From: DASVUC01 sp036387255
Lineage (GTDB): Bacteria; Planctomycetota; Phycisphaerae; Tepidisphaerales; Tepidisphaeraceae
Direction: 5' to 3'
Assembly: GCA_036387255.1 (NCBI GenBank)
Contig: DASVUC010000182.1
Span: forward strand, 1-59,510
Length of the DNA: 59,510 bases
Below the pieces are notes generated by a model that did no database searches, was not told the origin of the DNA, and saw only the letters and a program-made list of their open reading frames with translations. Position numbers and translations under genes: made by a program. Below, piece after piece: positions 24,154-32,357 of this stretch; positions within the stretch are counted from its first letter, which is position 1, and every line of letters starts with the position of its first letter.

Positions 24154-25131
24154 TTACCGTGCCCGTGCCACCATCACGCCGAAGGGGAGTGTGACCTGCG
24201 GCAGGATCTTCTCGATCTCGCTGCGCAGGGGTTCCAGCTGCCGCGGGAGCATGAGTTTCGTGCCCAGTTTGGCGGCGGGTTCGTCGGCGGTGAAGCCGGG
24301 GTGGTCGGTGGCGATTTCGAAGAGCACGCCGCCGGGCTCCCGATAGTAGATGGAGTGGAAGTAGTTGCGGTCCATGATCGGGGAGACGTTGAACTTCAGA
24401 CGGGCGAGGGTTTCACGCCAGGCTGATTGCTGGGGATCATCGGGTGTCCGGAAGGCGACGTGGTGGACGATGCCGGCGCCCAACGTGCCGCGGGGAGCGT
24501 CGGGTGTGCAGAGGAGGTCGACCACGGAGGCAAAACCATCGCCGCCGGTGGCGGTGAAGCGGAAGCGGTTGTTGTCGTTGCCGGCGGCGGTGAAGTTCAT
24601 CACGCTGGTGAGAAGCTGCGCGGTGTTCTCGTAGCCTTCTTCGGAGATGGAGACGCCGTGAAAGCCGCGGATCGCGTGTTCGGCGGGGACGGGACCGGCC
24701 AGCCACGGCTGACCCCCAGGATGGTCGGTGGCGACGATCTCGAGTTTCATGCCGTCGGGGTCGAGGAAGCTCAGGACTTTTTCGCCGAAGCGGTCGGGTG
24801 TTAGCGTGAGGGTGACGCCGTTTTCTGTGAGGCGTTCACGCCAGAAATCGAGTGCGCCTGCGGGGGCGGCGAACGCGGTCACCGTAACCTGCGGCGGCCC
24901 AATCCTTCCGCGGTGCGCACCCGGCCAGGCGAAGAACGTCATTACGGTACCGGGGCGTCCAAGCTCATCGCCGTAATAGAGGTGGTAGCTGGAGGGATCG
25001 TCGAAGTTTACGGTGAGCTTGACTAGGCGCAGGCCGAGAATGTTGCAGTAGAAGTCGATGTTCTTCTGCGCATCGGCGGTGATAGCGGTGACGTGGTGGA
25101 TGCCGGGTAGTGAGGGGGAGGGTGAGAGCAT
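24154..25131 (-). CDS. VOC-family ring-cleaving dioxygenase-like protein
   Basis: 325 residues with two vicinal-oxygen-chelate halves. The first has IHHVTAITADAQKNIDFYCN (first metal His) and YHLYYGDELG; the second begins near residue 140 with GFHGVSISEEGYENTAQLL, followed by GIVHHVAFRTPDD (second metal His) and YFHSIYYREPGGVLFEIATD (Glu ligand). This resembles the MhqA/MhqO-type hydroquinone-specific dioxygenases and related glyoxalase-like proteins. The substrate is not deducible. AAGGA sits eight bases before the ATG. It lies upstream of nothing else on its strand apart from the PEP-CTERM gene beyond a 180-bp gap. Confidence 0.85.
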   Translation of the reverse strand: MLSPSPSLPGIHHVTAITADAQKNIDFYCNILGLRLVKLTVNFDDPSSYHLYYGDELGRPGTVMTFFAWPGAHRGRIGPPQVTVTAFAAPAGALDFWRERLTENGVTLTLTPDRFGEKVLSFLDPDGMKLEIVATDHPGGQPWLAGPVPAEHAIRGFHGVSISEEGYENTAQLLTSVMNFTAAGNDNNRFRFTATGGDGFASVVDLLCTPDAPRGTLGAGIVHHVAFRTPDDPQQSAWRETLARLKFNVSPIMDRNYFHSIYYREPGGVLFEIATDHPGFTADEPAAKLGTKLMLPRQLEPLRSEIEKILPQVTLPFGVMVARAR

Positions 25132-25218
25132 GGGAACAGTCCTTTTGTTGGACCTTGGCTGTTCGATCGCGGAATTGCTAAGAGGTGGCCGAGTGCACGG
25201 GTGGGAAACATGGCACGT

Positions 25219-25620
25219 TCAGTGAATCCGGAAATCCAGCTGCCGGCTGATGGTGCCGGAGTCTCGCGCGCCCCAGCGGCGGTGGATCAAGCCGTCTTTG
25301 AGTTCGAAGAATTCCATGGCGATGACTTCGTACGTTTTGCCGGTGGGGCCCATGCCGCGGAACTCTTTCACGGATTGGCCTCTCTCGGTGAAGCGAACGG
25401 CGACGGCGTTCCCTTCGGCGATGATCGACTCGACATGCATCTTCATCTGGAGGCATTCCATGAGGTCCTTCCAGATGGGGCGGACTTTCTCAATTCCGCC
25501 CCAGCCGAGGACGCCCCATACGAGGGCATCGGGTGTAAACAGTTTACAGACGGCTTCCAGGTCGCCACGGTTGAACGCGTCGACGTAGGTGAGGACGATT
25601 TCCTTGTTCTTGTCGAGCAT
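25219..25620 (-). CDS. SnoaL-like ester cyclase-family protein
   Basis: A 133-residue NTF2-like protein. It begins MLDKNKEIVLTYVDAFNRGD, the typical opening of SnoaL/ketosteroid isomerase-like folds, and has LFTPDALVWGVLGWGGIEKV then a beta-rich half with GKTYEVIAMEFFELKDGLIH. The start was put at the internal ATG because the 23 residues upstream are not part of the fold. Members include polyketide cyclases and many uncharacterised proteins; function here is unknown. Confidence 0.75.
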   Translation of the reverse strand: MLDKNKEIVLTYVDAFNRGDLEAVCKLFTPDALVWGVLGWGGIEKVRPIWKDLMECLQMKMHVESIIAEGNAVAVRFTERGQSVKEFRGMGPTGKTYEVIAMEFFELKDGLIHRRWGARDSGTISRQLDFRIH

Positions 25621-25719
25621 CAAGACTCCGGCGAAGCTACACAGGGCGAGAGGCCCATGGTACCAGGGATTTTCATTGACATTTCGCAAAATTCAATCGT
25701 CAATGGCGTCTAACGCTTT

Positions 25720-26598
25720 ATGACCACCGAACTGGCGACCCAACCTTTTCCGCCGCAGCGAATCCTGGAGAAGCACGCCCAGCTCGAGACGGACTGTTTC
25801 TGCACCCACTGCGGGTACAACCTGCACGGCCAGCCGGTGGAGCGGGATGAGCGGCTCGGGATCCTGATCTGCCGATGTCCCGAATGCGGGCGGCATCACC
25901 CGGCGGGGCATCAGACGGCTGCGACCAACATCTGGCTCACCCGCCTCGCGACGGCGCTGCTTTCGTTCTGGGTGATCCTCGTCCTGGGGGTTGTGGTGCT
26001 GGCGGCAGTTCTGTTCGGCGTGATCGGGTTTCTGCACACCGACATCTACCTGCAATCGTCGATGGTGGACGCCGCCGGCCGGATGATCGAGTACCGCCAG
26101 ATCGGCAACACCTCCACCTACGGGCCCGTCTATGTCGACACGGGCGAGACTGCGCCCAGTAGTCCCCTCTATCGAGCAGTTCGTCGCAACAGAAACACCA
26201 AGACGGTGATGGAAGCATGGGAGCCGATCATCTTCGTCAATCTCTTTTCTATAGGCGTTGGCATCGCGGCCGGGCTGCTGCTGGTGGTCTTTGTGTGGCA
26301 CTGGCGCAAGCGCCGCTACTACCTGATGGCGCTGCTGCCATTCGCATCGGCCGGCTTCACAATCGCGACATTGTTCGGCAACGACTACTACGACTGGGTG
26401 CGCGGGTGGATGATCCAGCGCATGGCGTATCACGCGGCGGTGCAGAGCGCGACGTTCGCATTTGGTGTGCTGATCGGGCGGCCGGTTGGAAGGACGCTGC
26501 TGCGGATGTTTGTGCCGCCGCGACCTCGGCAGGTGTTCAACTTTCTGTGGCGCGTGGACGGAAAAGTGCCGCCGGCGCCGCCGAAGGTCGCGTCATGA
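25720..26598 (+). CDS. Membrane protein with an N-terminal zinc ribbon
   Basis: 292 residues. Residues 27-60 hold two Cys pairs (FCTHCGYNL and CRCPECGRHH), a zinc ribbon often seen at the start of planctomycete membrane proteins. Membrane helices follow near 75-105 (TALLSFWVILVLGVVVLAAV) and near 175-195, 205-225 and perhaps 240. Between the helices is a soluble stretch of about 65 residues. The last codons overlap the start of the next gene by four bases (ATGA), so the two are translationally coupled. No function can be named. Confidence 0.75.
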   Translation: MTTELATQPFPPQRILEKHAQLETDCFCTHCGYNLHGQPVERDERLGILICRCPECGRHHPAGHQTAATNIWLTRLATALLSFWVILVLGVVVLAAVLFGVIGFLHTDIYLQSSMVDAAGRMIEYRQIGNTSTYGPVYVDTGETAPSSPLYRAVRRNRNTKTVMEAWEPIIFVNLFSIGVGIAAGLLLVVFVWHWRKRRYYLMALLPFASAGFTIATLFGNDYYDWVRGWMIQRMAYHAAVQSATFAFGVLIGRPVGRTLLRMFVPPRPRQVFNFLWRVDGKVPPAPPKVAS

Positions 26599-26957
26599 TG
26601 CTGGCGAAGCTGAATCCGATGTTCGTCCTGTCGAATCGCCTGGAGGCGGGGCTTTGGACGATCATCGGGATCGGGTGTCTCGTCAGCGCCCTGCGGACGC
26701 GGAAAACGGAAGCCTTCATCGCTGCGATGACGTTCTTCGCGTTCGGCGGTTCCGACGTGGTGGAATCGCACACCGGCGCATGGTGGCGGCCGTGGTGGTT
26801 GCTCGCGTGGAAGGGCCTGTGTCTGCTGGTGTTTCTGATTCTGCTGATTCGGCGGATGATTAGCGCTGATCGTAAGGCGCTTCATCCATCTGCCACTGCT
26901 TCTCATCCACCGCCGGCAACTCAAAATCCCGATCCGCCATTCCCACGTTCACCTTAA
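26595..26957 (+). CDS. Small two-helix membrane protein
   Basis: 120 residues starting at the ATG that overlaps the stop of the previous gene. Two membrane helices are visible, near 18-34 (GLWTIIGIGCLVSAL) and 70-87 (LLAWKGLCLLVFLILLI). After RRMISADRKA the frame continues with Pro/Ser-rich residues that coincide with the opposite-strand lipoprotein gene, with which it overlaps by about 98 bp; this tail is probably read-through rather than conserved protein. The function is unknown. Confidence 0.6.
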   Translation: MMLAKLNPMFVLSNRLEAGLWTIIGIGCLVSALRTRKTEAFIAAMTFFAFGGSDVVESHTGAWWRPWWLLAWKGLCLLVFLILLIRRMISADRKALHPSATASHPPPATQNPDPPFPRSP

Positions 26958-27681
26958 TGTTTGAGAGGTCCCACGTGCGGATCTGATCGCCTTCAGTGCT
27001 GCGGACGCGCACCGGCATGTCGCTGGTGGGGTCGACCCAGAAGTCGATCGCATCAAACTTCTTGGCGTAGCGCGAGTCCGCCTTGGGGGTGAGCTGGAGA
27101 TGAAGGCCATTGGCGGGATCGTCCTGCGCGCGGTTGATCTTTTTCACGTCAAACATTCGGTGGACGTCGGCTTTGTCCTGGCCGAGGGGGAGCGGGAAGG
27201 GACCTTCGCCGAGCTTGAGAAGGTTGATTTTTTCTCCGGGCCGGACGACCTGGCGGCGCTTGTTGGTTTTGCGGCCGTAATCGCGATCGGTGAGCCAGCC
27301 GCCGGCGTAGACGTATTCCAGTTTCTCGTCGCGGGTTTTCCCTCGCACTTCTTTTTTGTCGAGGCTCATGCGCATCCGGGCGTCATCGCCCGGGAGCTTC
27401 TGGAACAAGACTTTCCCGGTGCGGACGATAGAGGTCCCAACGGCCTCGTCGTCCTCCTGAAGGCGCACATCGGCGGTGAAGTCTGTCAGGTTTTTCCCGC
27501 GGCGATCGAGGCGGTCCAGGATGGCATCGACATCGGATTGATCCGCAGCGATGTTGGCGGCAGGTTGGGGCGCGGCGCCTTGTGCGGGGGGCGGCGGTGG
27601 GGGAGCCGCGGTTTGCTGCTGCGCTGGTGCGGACGTACAGCCGAAGATCATCAGCGCGATCAACATGAAGCTGCGTGACAT
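26860..27681 (-). CDS. LolA-like lipoprotein
   Basis: 273 residues from the ATG at 27681, which has AAGGA eight bases upstream. The signal peptide ends with a lipobox (MIFGCTS), so the mature protein is lipidated. After a Pro/Ala-rich spacer, residues 50-270 look like the LolA/LolB beta-sheet cup: LTDFTADVRLQEDDEAVGTS, then GKVLFQKLPGDDARMRM and a C-terminal DLSNIKVNVGMADRDFELP. LolA-like proteins carry lipoproteins through the periplasm, but lipidated homologues in planctomycetes are uncharacterised. It starts just downstream of the HAD gene (27708), and its 3' end overlaps the convergent small membrane gene. Confidence 0.8.
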   Translation of the reverse strand: MSRSFMLIALMIFGCTSAPAQQQTAAPPPPPPAQGAAPQPAANIAADQSDVDAILDRLDRRGKNLTDFTADVRLQEDDEAVGTSIVRTGKVLFQKLPGDDARMRMSLDKKEVRGKTRDEKLEYVYAGGWLTDRDYGRKTNKRRQVVRPGEKINLLKLGEGPFPLPLGQDKADVHRMFDVKKINRAQDDPANGLHLQLTPKADSRYAKKFDAIDFWVDPTSDMPVRVRSTEGDQIRTWDLSNIKVNVGMADRDFELPAVDEKQWQMDEAPYDQR

Positions 27682-27707
27682 GAGGTTCCTTGAAAAGTCT
27701 CCGATCA

Positions 27708-28322
27708 TTAGACACCCGACCGGGTGGTTCGTTGCAGCATCAGGCGCAACTCGTGCAGATCGCTCACGGTTTCACACGGGATCGCGTCGAACGTGCGCGA
27801 GCGGCCGTGGCTGATCCAAACGGTTGGAACGCCAGCGGCGAGACCGGCTTCGATGTCGTATCGGCCGTCGCCGATCATCCAGGTTTGGTTCGGTTCCACG
27901 TTTAACCGTTCACACGCGCTGATCAACGGCTCTGGATCGGGCTTGAACTTGGCGTCTTCGCGGCTGACCACAACATCCAGCTTCAAATCATGTGTACGAC
28001 ACACGACTTCCACGCTCATTCGGCTGTTGCGCGTAATCAGTGCCGTTTTCACGTGATGCTCGCCTGCCCATGCGAGCAACTCGATGCACCCCGCATTAAG
28101 CGTGGATTCTCGGGCAGCGTGTTCTTCGTGGCGCAGCAGGACGGCCTCGGCTGCGGCGCGGTCTGTCGGGTTCAACTCGGTCAGTGCTTCAAGGATGGCT
28201 CGATCGCCGATGCCCATCTCCCGCTTGATGAGCGGGAAGTCCAGCATGGGCTTGGTGAGCGTGCCATCCATGTCGAGCAGCAGCGCGCGGGGGCTACGGA
28301 TCAAATCAGCCATCGCAGCCAT
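27708..28322 (-). CDS. HAD-superfamily phosphatase
   Basis: 204 residues (start at 28322; the Met three codons later is also possible). The four HAD motifs are all present: LLLDMDGTL near 15 (nucleophile Asp), TALITRNS near 97, the Lys in AKFKPDPEP near 128, and WMIGDGRYDIEAG near 152. A short helical cap sits between motifs I and II. This fits a phosphoglycolate-phosphatase-like or similar small-molecule phosphatase. It is divergent from the TsaC-phosphatase fusion gene, sharing a 60-bp intergenic region. The residues upstream of 28322 in the same frame are not HAD-like. Confidence 0.88.
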   Translation of the reverse strand: MAAMADLIRSPRALLLDMDGTLTKPMLDFPLIKREMGIGDRAILEALTELNPTDRAAAEAVLLRHEEHAARESTLNAGCIELLAWAGEHHVKTALITRNSRMSVEVVCRTHDLKLDVVVSREDAKFKPDPEPLISACERLNVEPNQTWMIGDGRYDIEAGLAAGVPTVWISHGRSRTFDAIPCETVSDLHELRLMLQRTTRSGV

Positions 28323-28382
28323 TGTAGCCGTGCTTGGGGGTTCAACTTGACACTCGCTTCGCACCCCCCGGATAATCTTGCA

Positions 28383-29501
28383 ATGGCGGTTCAGCTGATT
28401 TCCATTTTTGAGGTGGGGGACTACGACGCCGAGATTGCGCGAGCGGTGGAGACACTGGCCGCCGGAAACGTGGCGGTGCTTCCGACTGAAACCGTCTACG
28501 GGGCGGCGGGGTTGGTGACGAGCGCGAACGCTCTTTCGCGATTGAACGCGATTCGGGGATCGGATGGTAAACCGTTCACGATTCATGTCGCCAGCCGCGA
28601 GCATGCGGCGCATTACATCGATAATGTCTCCAGCTACGCCCAGCGGCTGATGCGTAAGCTTTGGCCGGGGCCGGTGGGGCTGATCTTTGAAGTTTCAGAA
28701 CCCCGGCGGAAGGCCGTTGCGCAGAAGCTGAACGTCCCCGAGAACCTGATCTACGACAACGGGAACGTGACAATCCGGTGCCCGGATCACATCGTTGCGC
28801 ATGATGTGCTCTCCCGCGTATCCGGGCCCGTGGCGCTGACGGTGGCGGCGGCGTCGAGCCAGTCCGCGCCCGGTACATTGGCGAATGATCTGGAGGGGAA
28901 GGCGGATCTGATCCTCGATGCCGGGCCGACGCGGTACTCCAAGCCGTCGACGCTGCTGCGCGTCAGGGAGGACACGTACGAGATCGTGCGCGCGGGCGTG
29001 TATGATGAGCGAATCATCGAGCGGCTGCTTCGCACGACGATTTTGTTCGTCTGCTCTGGAAACACGTGCCGGAGCCCCATGGCGGAGGCGCTGGCGAAGA
29101 GCGCGCTGGCGAGCCGACTCAACGTGTCCGTGGATGAGCTGGAGAAGAAAGGAATCACAGTGATCTCGGCCGGCTCGTTCGCGCTCCCGGGCGCGCGGGC
29201 GACGCCACAGGCGGTGGAAGCGCTCAAGGGAATGGGGGCGGATCTTACGCGACATCGCTCGCGCCCGCTCACCGTAGAACTGATTCACCAGGCCGACATC
29301 ATCTACACCATGAGCAGGGCGCACGCTGCCGCAGTCATGGCACTGGTGCCGTCCGCCATGGAGAAAACCGTTACGCTCGATCCGGGAGGGGACATCGAAG
29401 ATCCCATCGGCGGCGACCTCACGTTATATCAAAACCTCGCGGGGCAGATGCGGATTCTGATTGAGAAGCGGCTGGAAGAAAAAGTTCCGCAGTTGCTGTA
29501 A
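28383..29501 (+). CDS. Sua5/YrdC domain fused to low-molecular-weight Tyr phosphatase
   Basis: 372 residues in two parts. Residues 1-205 are a YrdC/TsaC domain (VAVLPTETVYGAAGLVTSAN near 30; the KPFTIHVAS motif near 62), the enzyme that makes threonylcarbamoyl-AMP for the t6A37 modification of ANN-decoding tRNAs. Residues 218-372 are a low-molecular-weight protein tyrosine phosphatase: ILFVCSGNTCRSPMAEALAK (CX5R loop) near 220, and the general-acid Asp in GGDIEDPIGG near 342. The fusion links tRNA modification with a phosphatase of arginine or tyrosine phosphoproteins. The start follows a 60-bp divergent promoter region. It sits 33 bp ahead of rpiB, probably in one operon. Confidence 0.92.
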   Translation: MAVQLISIFEVGDYDAEIARAVETLAAGNVAVLPTETVYGAAGLVTSANALSRLNAIRGSDGKPFTIHVASREHAAHYIDNVSSYAQRLMRKLWPGPVGLIFEVSEPRRKAVAQKLNVPENLIYDNGNVTIRCPDHIVAHDVLSRVSGPVALTVAAASSQSAPGTLANDLEGKADLILDAGPTRYSKPSTLLRVREDTYEIVRAGVYDERIIERLLRTTILFVCSGNTCRSPMAEALAKSALASRLNVSVDELEKKGITVISAGSFALPGARATPQAVEALKGMGADLTRHRSRPLTVELIHQADIIYTMSRAHAAAVMALVPSAMEKTVTLDPGGDIEDPIGGDLTLYQNLAGQMRILIEKRLEEKVPQLL

Positions 29502-29533
29502 AATGGCCCGCCCGTAATTCTTCCGGAGATGTG

Positions 29534-29974
29534 ATGCGCGTCGCCCTTGCCTGCGATCATCGCGGGTTTGAAGCCAAAAAACGCCTGCTCCCGCTGCTGC
29601 AAAGCAAGGGGCACGAGGTCCAGGATTTCGGCTGCGACGGGACCACCGCATGCGACTATCCCGACTATGCTCTTCCCGCGGCGCGCGCGGTGGCGAAGAA
29701 TGAAGCCGACGTGGGGATCTTTATGGACGGTTCCGGGATCGGAATGTCCATCGCCGCCAACAAGGTGAAGGGGGTTCGCGCGGCGCTGGTGCATGATGAG
29801 TTCACCGCCCGGCGGGCGCGGGAACATAATCATTGCAACGTGGTCTGCCTGGGGACGGATCTGCTCAGCGAAGACCAGATCCGCAGCATCGTGGAGATTT
29901 TCCTGACGACGGCGTTTGCCGATGGACGGCATCGGGAGCGGGTGGCAAAGATCGCTAACGCTGAGCGCGAGTAG
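29534..29974 (+). CDS. rpiB: RpiB/LacAB-family sugar-phosphate isomerase with altered active site
   Basis: 146 residues, the size of RpiB, which interconverts ribose 5-phosphate and ribulose 5-phosphate. The N-terminus VALACDHRGFEAKKRL and the DYPDYALPAA segment are typical, as is SIAANKVKGVRAALVHD. At the position of the E. coli catalytic Cys (in CGTGVG) the sequence is DGSGIG, so Cys is replaced by Asp and Thr by Ser. Some RpiB enzymes (Mycobacterium) lack this Cys and use a Glu instead, so the enzyme may be active by another route or act on another sugar phosphate. The ATG at 29534 was preferred to the preceding GTG. Confidence 0.88.
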   Translation: MRVALACDHRGFEAKKRLLPLLQSKGHEVQDFGCDGTTACDYPDYALPAARAVAKNEADVGIFMDGSGIGMSIAANKVKGVRAALVHDEFTARRAREHNHCNVVCLGTDLLSEDQIRSIVEIFLTTAFADGRHRERVAKIANAERE

Positions 29975-30014
29975 TTGCGATTGCGTTATCGGCTGCTTCA
30001 CGCCAAGCAGCGCA

Positions 30015-31280
30015 TCAGCCCACCGCGATCTCGGAGTTGGGAAATGCTGTTGCAGTCCACCAGAGCAGGGCGACCGGGAGGATTCTTCCCAGGAACATCG
30101 CGGTGCAGACGACGGCCAGCCCGCCGCCGGTCATGCTGATCGGGTCCTGGGAGAGACCCACGCAGCTGATGGCGCTGATGGCGATGAAGAGCAGCCGGTC
30201 CGCAGGGAGCTCGGGCTGGAAGGCGAGCAGGCAGAGGTAGCTCGCCAGCACCAGTGTCGTGTACACGCCGAGCCAGAGGGCGGCGACGCCGACGATTCTT
30301 GGGACAATCCCGCCGCGGAGAACGCGGCGTGTTCCTGAGGCCAGGGCGTAGAGGGTCGTTACCTTCAGCCCGCCCGCCGCGGAGCCGGGGGCGGCGCCGA
30401 TGATCATGAGGACGACCAGCAGCCATTGCCCCACGCGCGTAAGGGCCGCGAGCGAGACGAGCGGGAGACCCGCGGTTCGGGAATCGATCGAAAGAATCGA
30501 TCCCATTGCGACCGCGGACGTCCAGCTTTCCTGTTTCGACCAGGTGATGGATTGCCAGGGGATGCAGGCGGCTAGTCCCAGGAGGTAAACCAGCCCCGTC
30601 ATCGCCAGCACAACCGAAGTGTGCTTCGTGACGCGATGACGCCCGAAGATCGCGCCGGAGACATCGAGCAGCACGGGAACGGAGAGGCCGCCGAGTGTCG
30701 CGAGTCCCAGCAGCACGAGGTGCGTGCGCCAGTCCGCGGGGCCGGGGAGTGAGCCGAAAACGATCCCGGAGTTTCCAAAGGCGCTCAGCGCCTGCATCGT
30801 CGCCGTCAGCAGCGGGCGCGTGGGATCGGCAAGCAGCGCAGTTCCCGCAAAAACAGAAAGCGCATACCACGTGATTGTTCCGGTAATGACCTGGCGATCG
30901 GAGAAGGGCATCGACGCCACGCGCACCACCGCCAATCCCCCGGCAACCAGGGCGAATAGTGTCCCCACGATGGTCAGCATCCAGAGGGCAAACTTTCCGC
31001 TGCCGCCCAGCAGGTCGAGCGAGGTGGCGTGTTGAAAGCCGGTGAGGGTGCCGGCGTTGAGCGTTGTGAACGCGGCGCGCTCCGCGCTCAGCTCATTGCC
31101 CGCGATGGTTGCGCCGGGCGTTTTCAAAATGATGAATCCAGCGAGCAGCGAGATAAAAAACGCCACGCCCAGCCACAGGGAGACCACGGCGCCCTCCCGG
31201 CGGTCCGGGACGATGACCGCTGCCGGAGCGACGTCTGCTCGACGCGCTTTTTGCTTAACCACAGATCGACTCACGCGCAT
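30015..31280 (-). CDS. TrkH/KtrB-family potassium uptake protein
   Basis: 421 residues with about ten membrane helices. The four pore-loop positions are visible as TLNAGTLTGFQ near 75, LSAFGNSGIVFG near 165, ILSIDSRTAGLPL near 263, and AISAISCVGLSQDP near 374. This is the fourfold pseudosymmetric Trk/Ktr K+ channel-like fold. APGSAAGGLKVTT near 297 fits the family. The soluble partner (TrkA/KtrA) is not in the window. It starts three bases after the stop of hisI on the same strand, so they are probably cotranscribed although unrelated in function. Confidence 0.85.
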   Translation of the reverse strand: MRVSRSVVKQKARRADVAPAAVIVPDRREGAVVSLWLGVAFFISLLAGFIILKTPGATIAGNELSAERAAFTTLNAGTLTGFQHATSLDLLGGSGKFALWMLTIVGTLFALVAGGLAVVRVASMPFSDRQVITGTITWYALSVFAGTALLADPTRPLLTATMQALSAFGNSGIVFGSLPGPADWRTHLVLLGLATLGGLSVPVLLDVSGAIFGRHRVTKHTSVVLAMTGLVYLLGLAACIPWQSITWSKQESWTSAVAMGSILSIDSRTAGLPLVSLAALTRVGQWLLVVLMIIGAAPGSAAGGLKVTTLYALASGTRRVLRGGIVPRIVGVAALWLGVYTTLVLASYLCLLAFQPELPADRLLFIAISAISCVGLSQDPISMTGGGLAVVCTAMFLGRILPVALLWWTATAFPNSEIAVG

Positions 31281-31282
31281 CC

Positions 31283-31672
31283 CTACTTCTTGTATACCGC
31301 ATCGGGATCAAACACCCGCTCGGCAACGACCTTCCAATCGCTCGCGCCGGGAGCATATTGCCTGAAGAAGCAGCTCCGGTAGCCCTCGTGACACGCGCCG
31401 CCCTCCTGATCCACCTTGATCACCAGCGCATCGCGGTCGCAATCGGTGCGAATTTCCTTCACGTGCTGAAAGTGCCGCGACGACTCACCCTTAAGCGCGA
31501 CGCGCCCCCGGCTCCGGCTATAGGTATGCACCTTCCCGGTCGCGATGGTCTTCTCCAGCGCCTCGCGATTGATGTACGCGACGACGAGTACCTCCCCGTT
31601 GGCATGATCCTGCACGATCACCGGGATCAGACCATTGCTGTCGAACTTCAATTTGTCGAGTAGCGGGTCCAT
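31283..31672 (-). CDS. hisI: Phosphoribosyl-AMP cyclohydrolase
   Basis: 129 residues, the size of the HisI domain without HisE. It opens the adenine ring of phosphoribosyl-AMP in histidine synthesis. The metal-binding residues lie in TDCDRDALVIKVDQEGGACH near residues 79-98 (three Asp/Cys ligands and the later Cys/His), with YRSCFFRQ after. The start was placed at MDPLLDKLKF; the 27 residues upstream in the frame are Cys-rich and not HisI-like. It lies 52 bp downstream of the GNAT gene and directly ahead of the K+ transporter gene. HisE (phosphoribosyl-ATP hydrolase) is not adjacent. Confidence 0.93.
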   Translation of the reverse strand: MDPLLDKLKFDSNGLIPVIVQDHANGEVLVVAYINREALEKTIATGKVHTYSRSRGRVALKGESSRHFQHVKEIRTDCDRDALVIKVDQEGGACHEGYRSCFFRQYAPGASDWKVVAERVFDPDAVYKK

Positions 31673-31724
31673 GGCGTTAGTTCTCAGGTTTCCGCTGCAT
31701 TTGTCAAACAGAAGCGTGCGGGCA

Positions 31725-32219
31725 TCAAAGCATGAGTTGCATGTACACCACATCCAGCCAACGGTTGAACTTATACCCCGCCTCTTTCAGCAGCGCACAA
31801 TGGACGAAGTTGAACTTCGCGTGCAGGGCAATGCTGCCGGTTTGTTCAGCGTCAATGATCGCCATGATGCTGTGATGGCCGGCATCCCGGGCGCGGGCGA
31901 TCAGGTCTTGCAGGAGCGCCGCGCCAATGCCTTGTTGCTGCGCATCGTGGCGCACGTAGATGGAGTTCTCAACCGTGAATCGATACGCGCTGCGCTCGCG
32001 GAAGAGCGAGAGCGAGCCCCAGCCGCAAATGTCGCCGTTCACCTCCGCGACGGTCACCGGCAGGCGCTCGTCGTGCGCCTGGAACCATTTCACGCGGCTC
32101 TCGAACGGCTCAATTTCCTCCTGGTACGTGCAGGTGGACCTCGGGACATACCAGTTGTAGATATCATCGATGGCGCGGAGATCCTGCTCAGTCGCCAGGC
32201 GAACGGTTGCACGGCTCAT
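31725..32219 (-). CDS. GNAT N-acetyltransferase, phosphinothricin-acetyltransferase-like
   Basis: 164 residues of the GCN5-related fold. The N-terminus RATVRLATEQDLRAIDDIYN resembles the Pat/Bar phosphinothricin acetyltransferase family. The acetyl-CoA loop is DAQQQGIGAALLQDLI near residues 100-115, and GYKFNRWLDVVYMQL is the family C-terminus. These enzymes acetylate amino-acid-like molecules such as methionine sulfoximine; the true substrate is unknown. A GGAG precedes the chosen Met. It runs divergently from pgk and leads the hisI and K+ transporter genes. Confidence 0.85.
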   Translation of the reverse strand: MSRATVRLATEQDLRAIDDIYNWYVPRSTCTYQEEIEPFESRVKWFQAHDERLPVTVAEVNGDICGWGSLSLFRERSAYRFTVENSIYVRHDAQQQGIGAALLQDLIARARDAGHHSIMAIIDAEQTGSIALHAKFNFVHCALLKEAGYKFNRWLDVVYMQLML

Positions 32220-32292
32220 GAGCTCCATTATGCGACGCGAGGGTGCGGCCTCCAATCGGCAGCCAAGACTCAACTGCATCTGTAACACCGTC

Positions 32293-32320
32293 TTGACTCA
32301 GATTCCCTCGTCCCTAGCAT
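32293..32320 (+). promoter_or_regulatory. Promoter of pgk
   Basis: TTGACT (32293-32298), a 16-bp spacer, then TAGCAT (32315-32320). The start codon is 38 bp downstream. The spacing matches the tRNA promoters of this window. Confidence 0.6.
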
Positions 32321-32357
32321 CACCGCCGCACAGGTCGTTTTGCACCAGGAAGGAATC

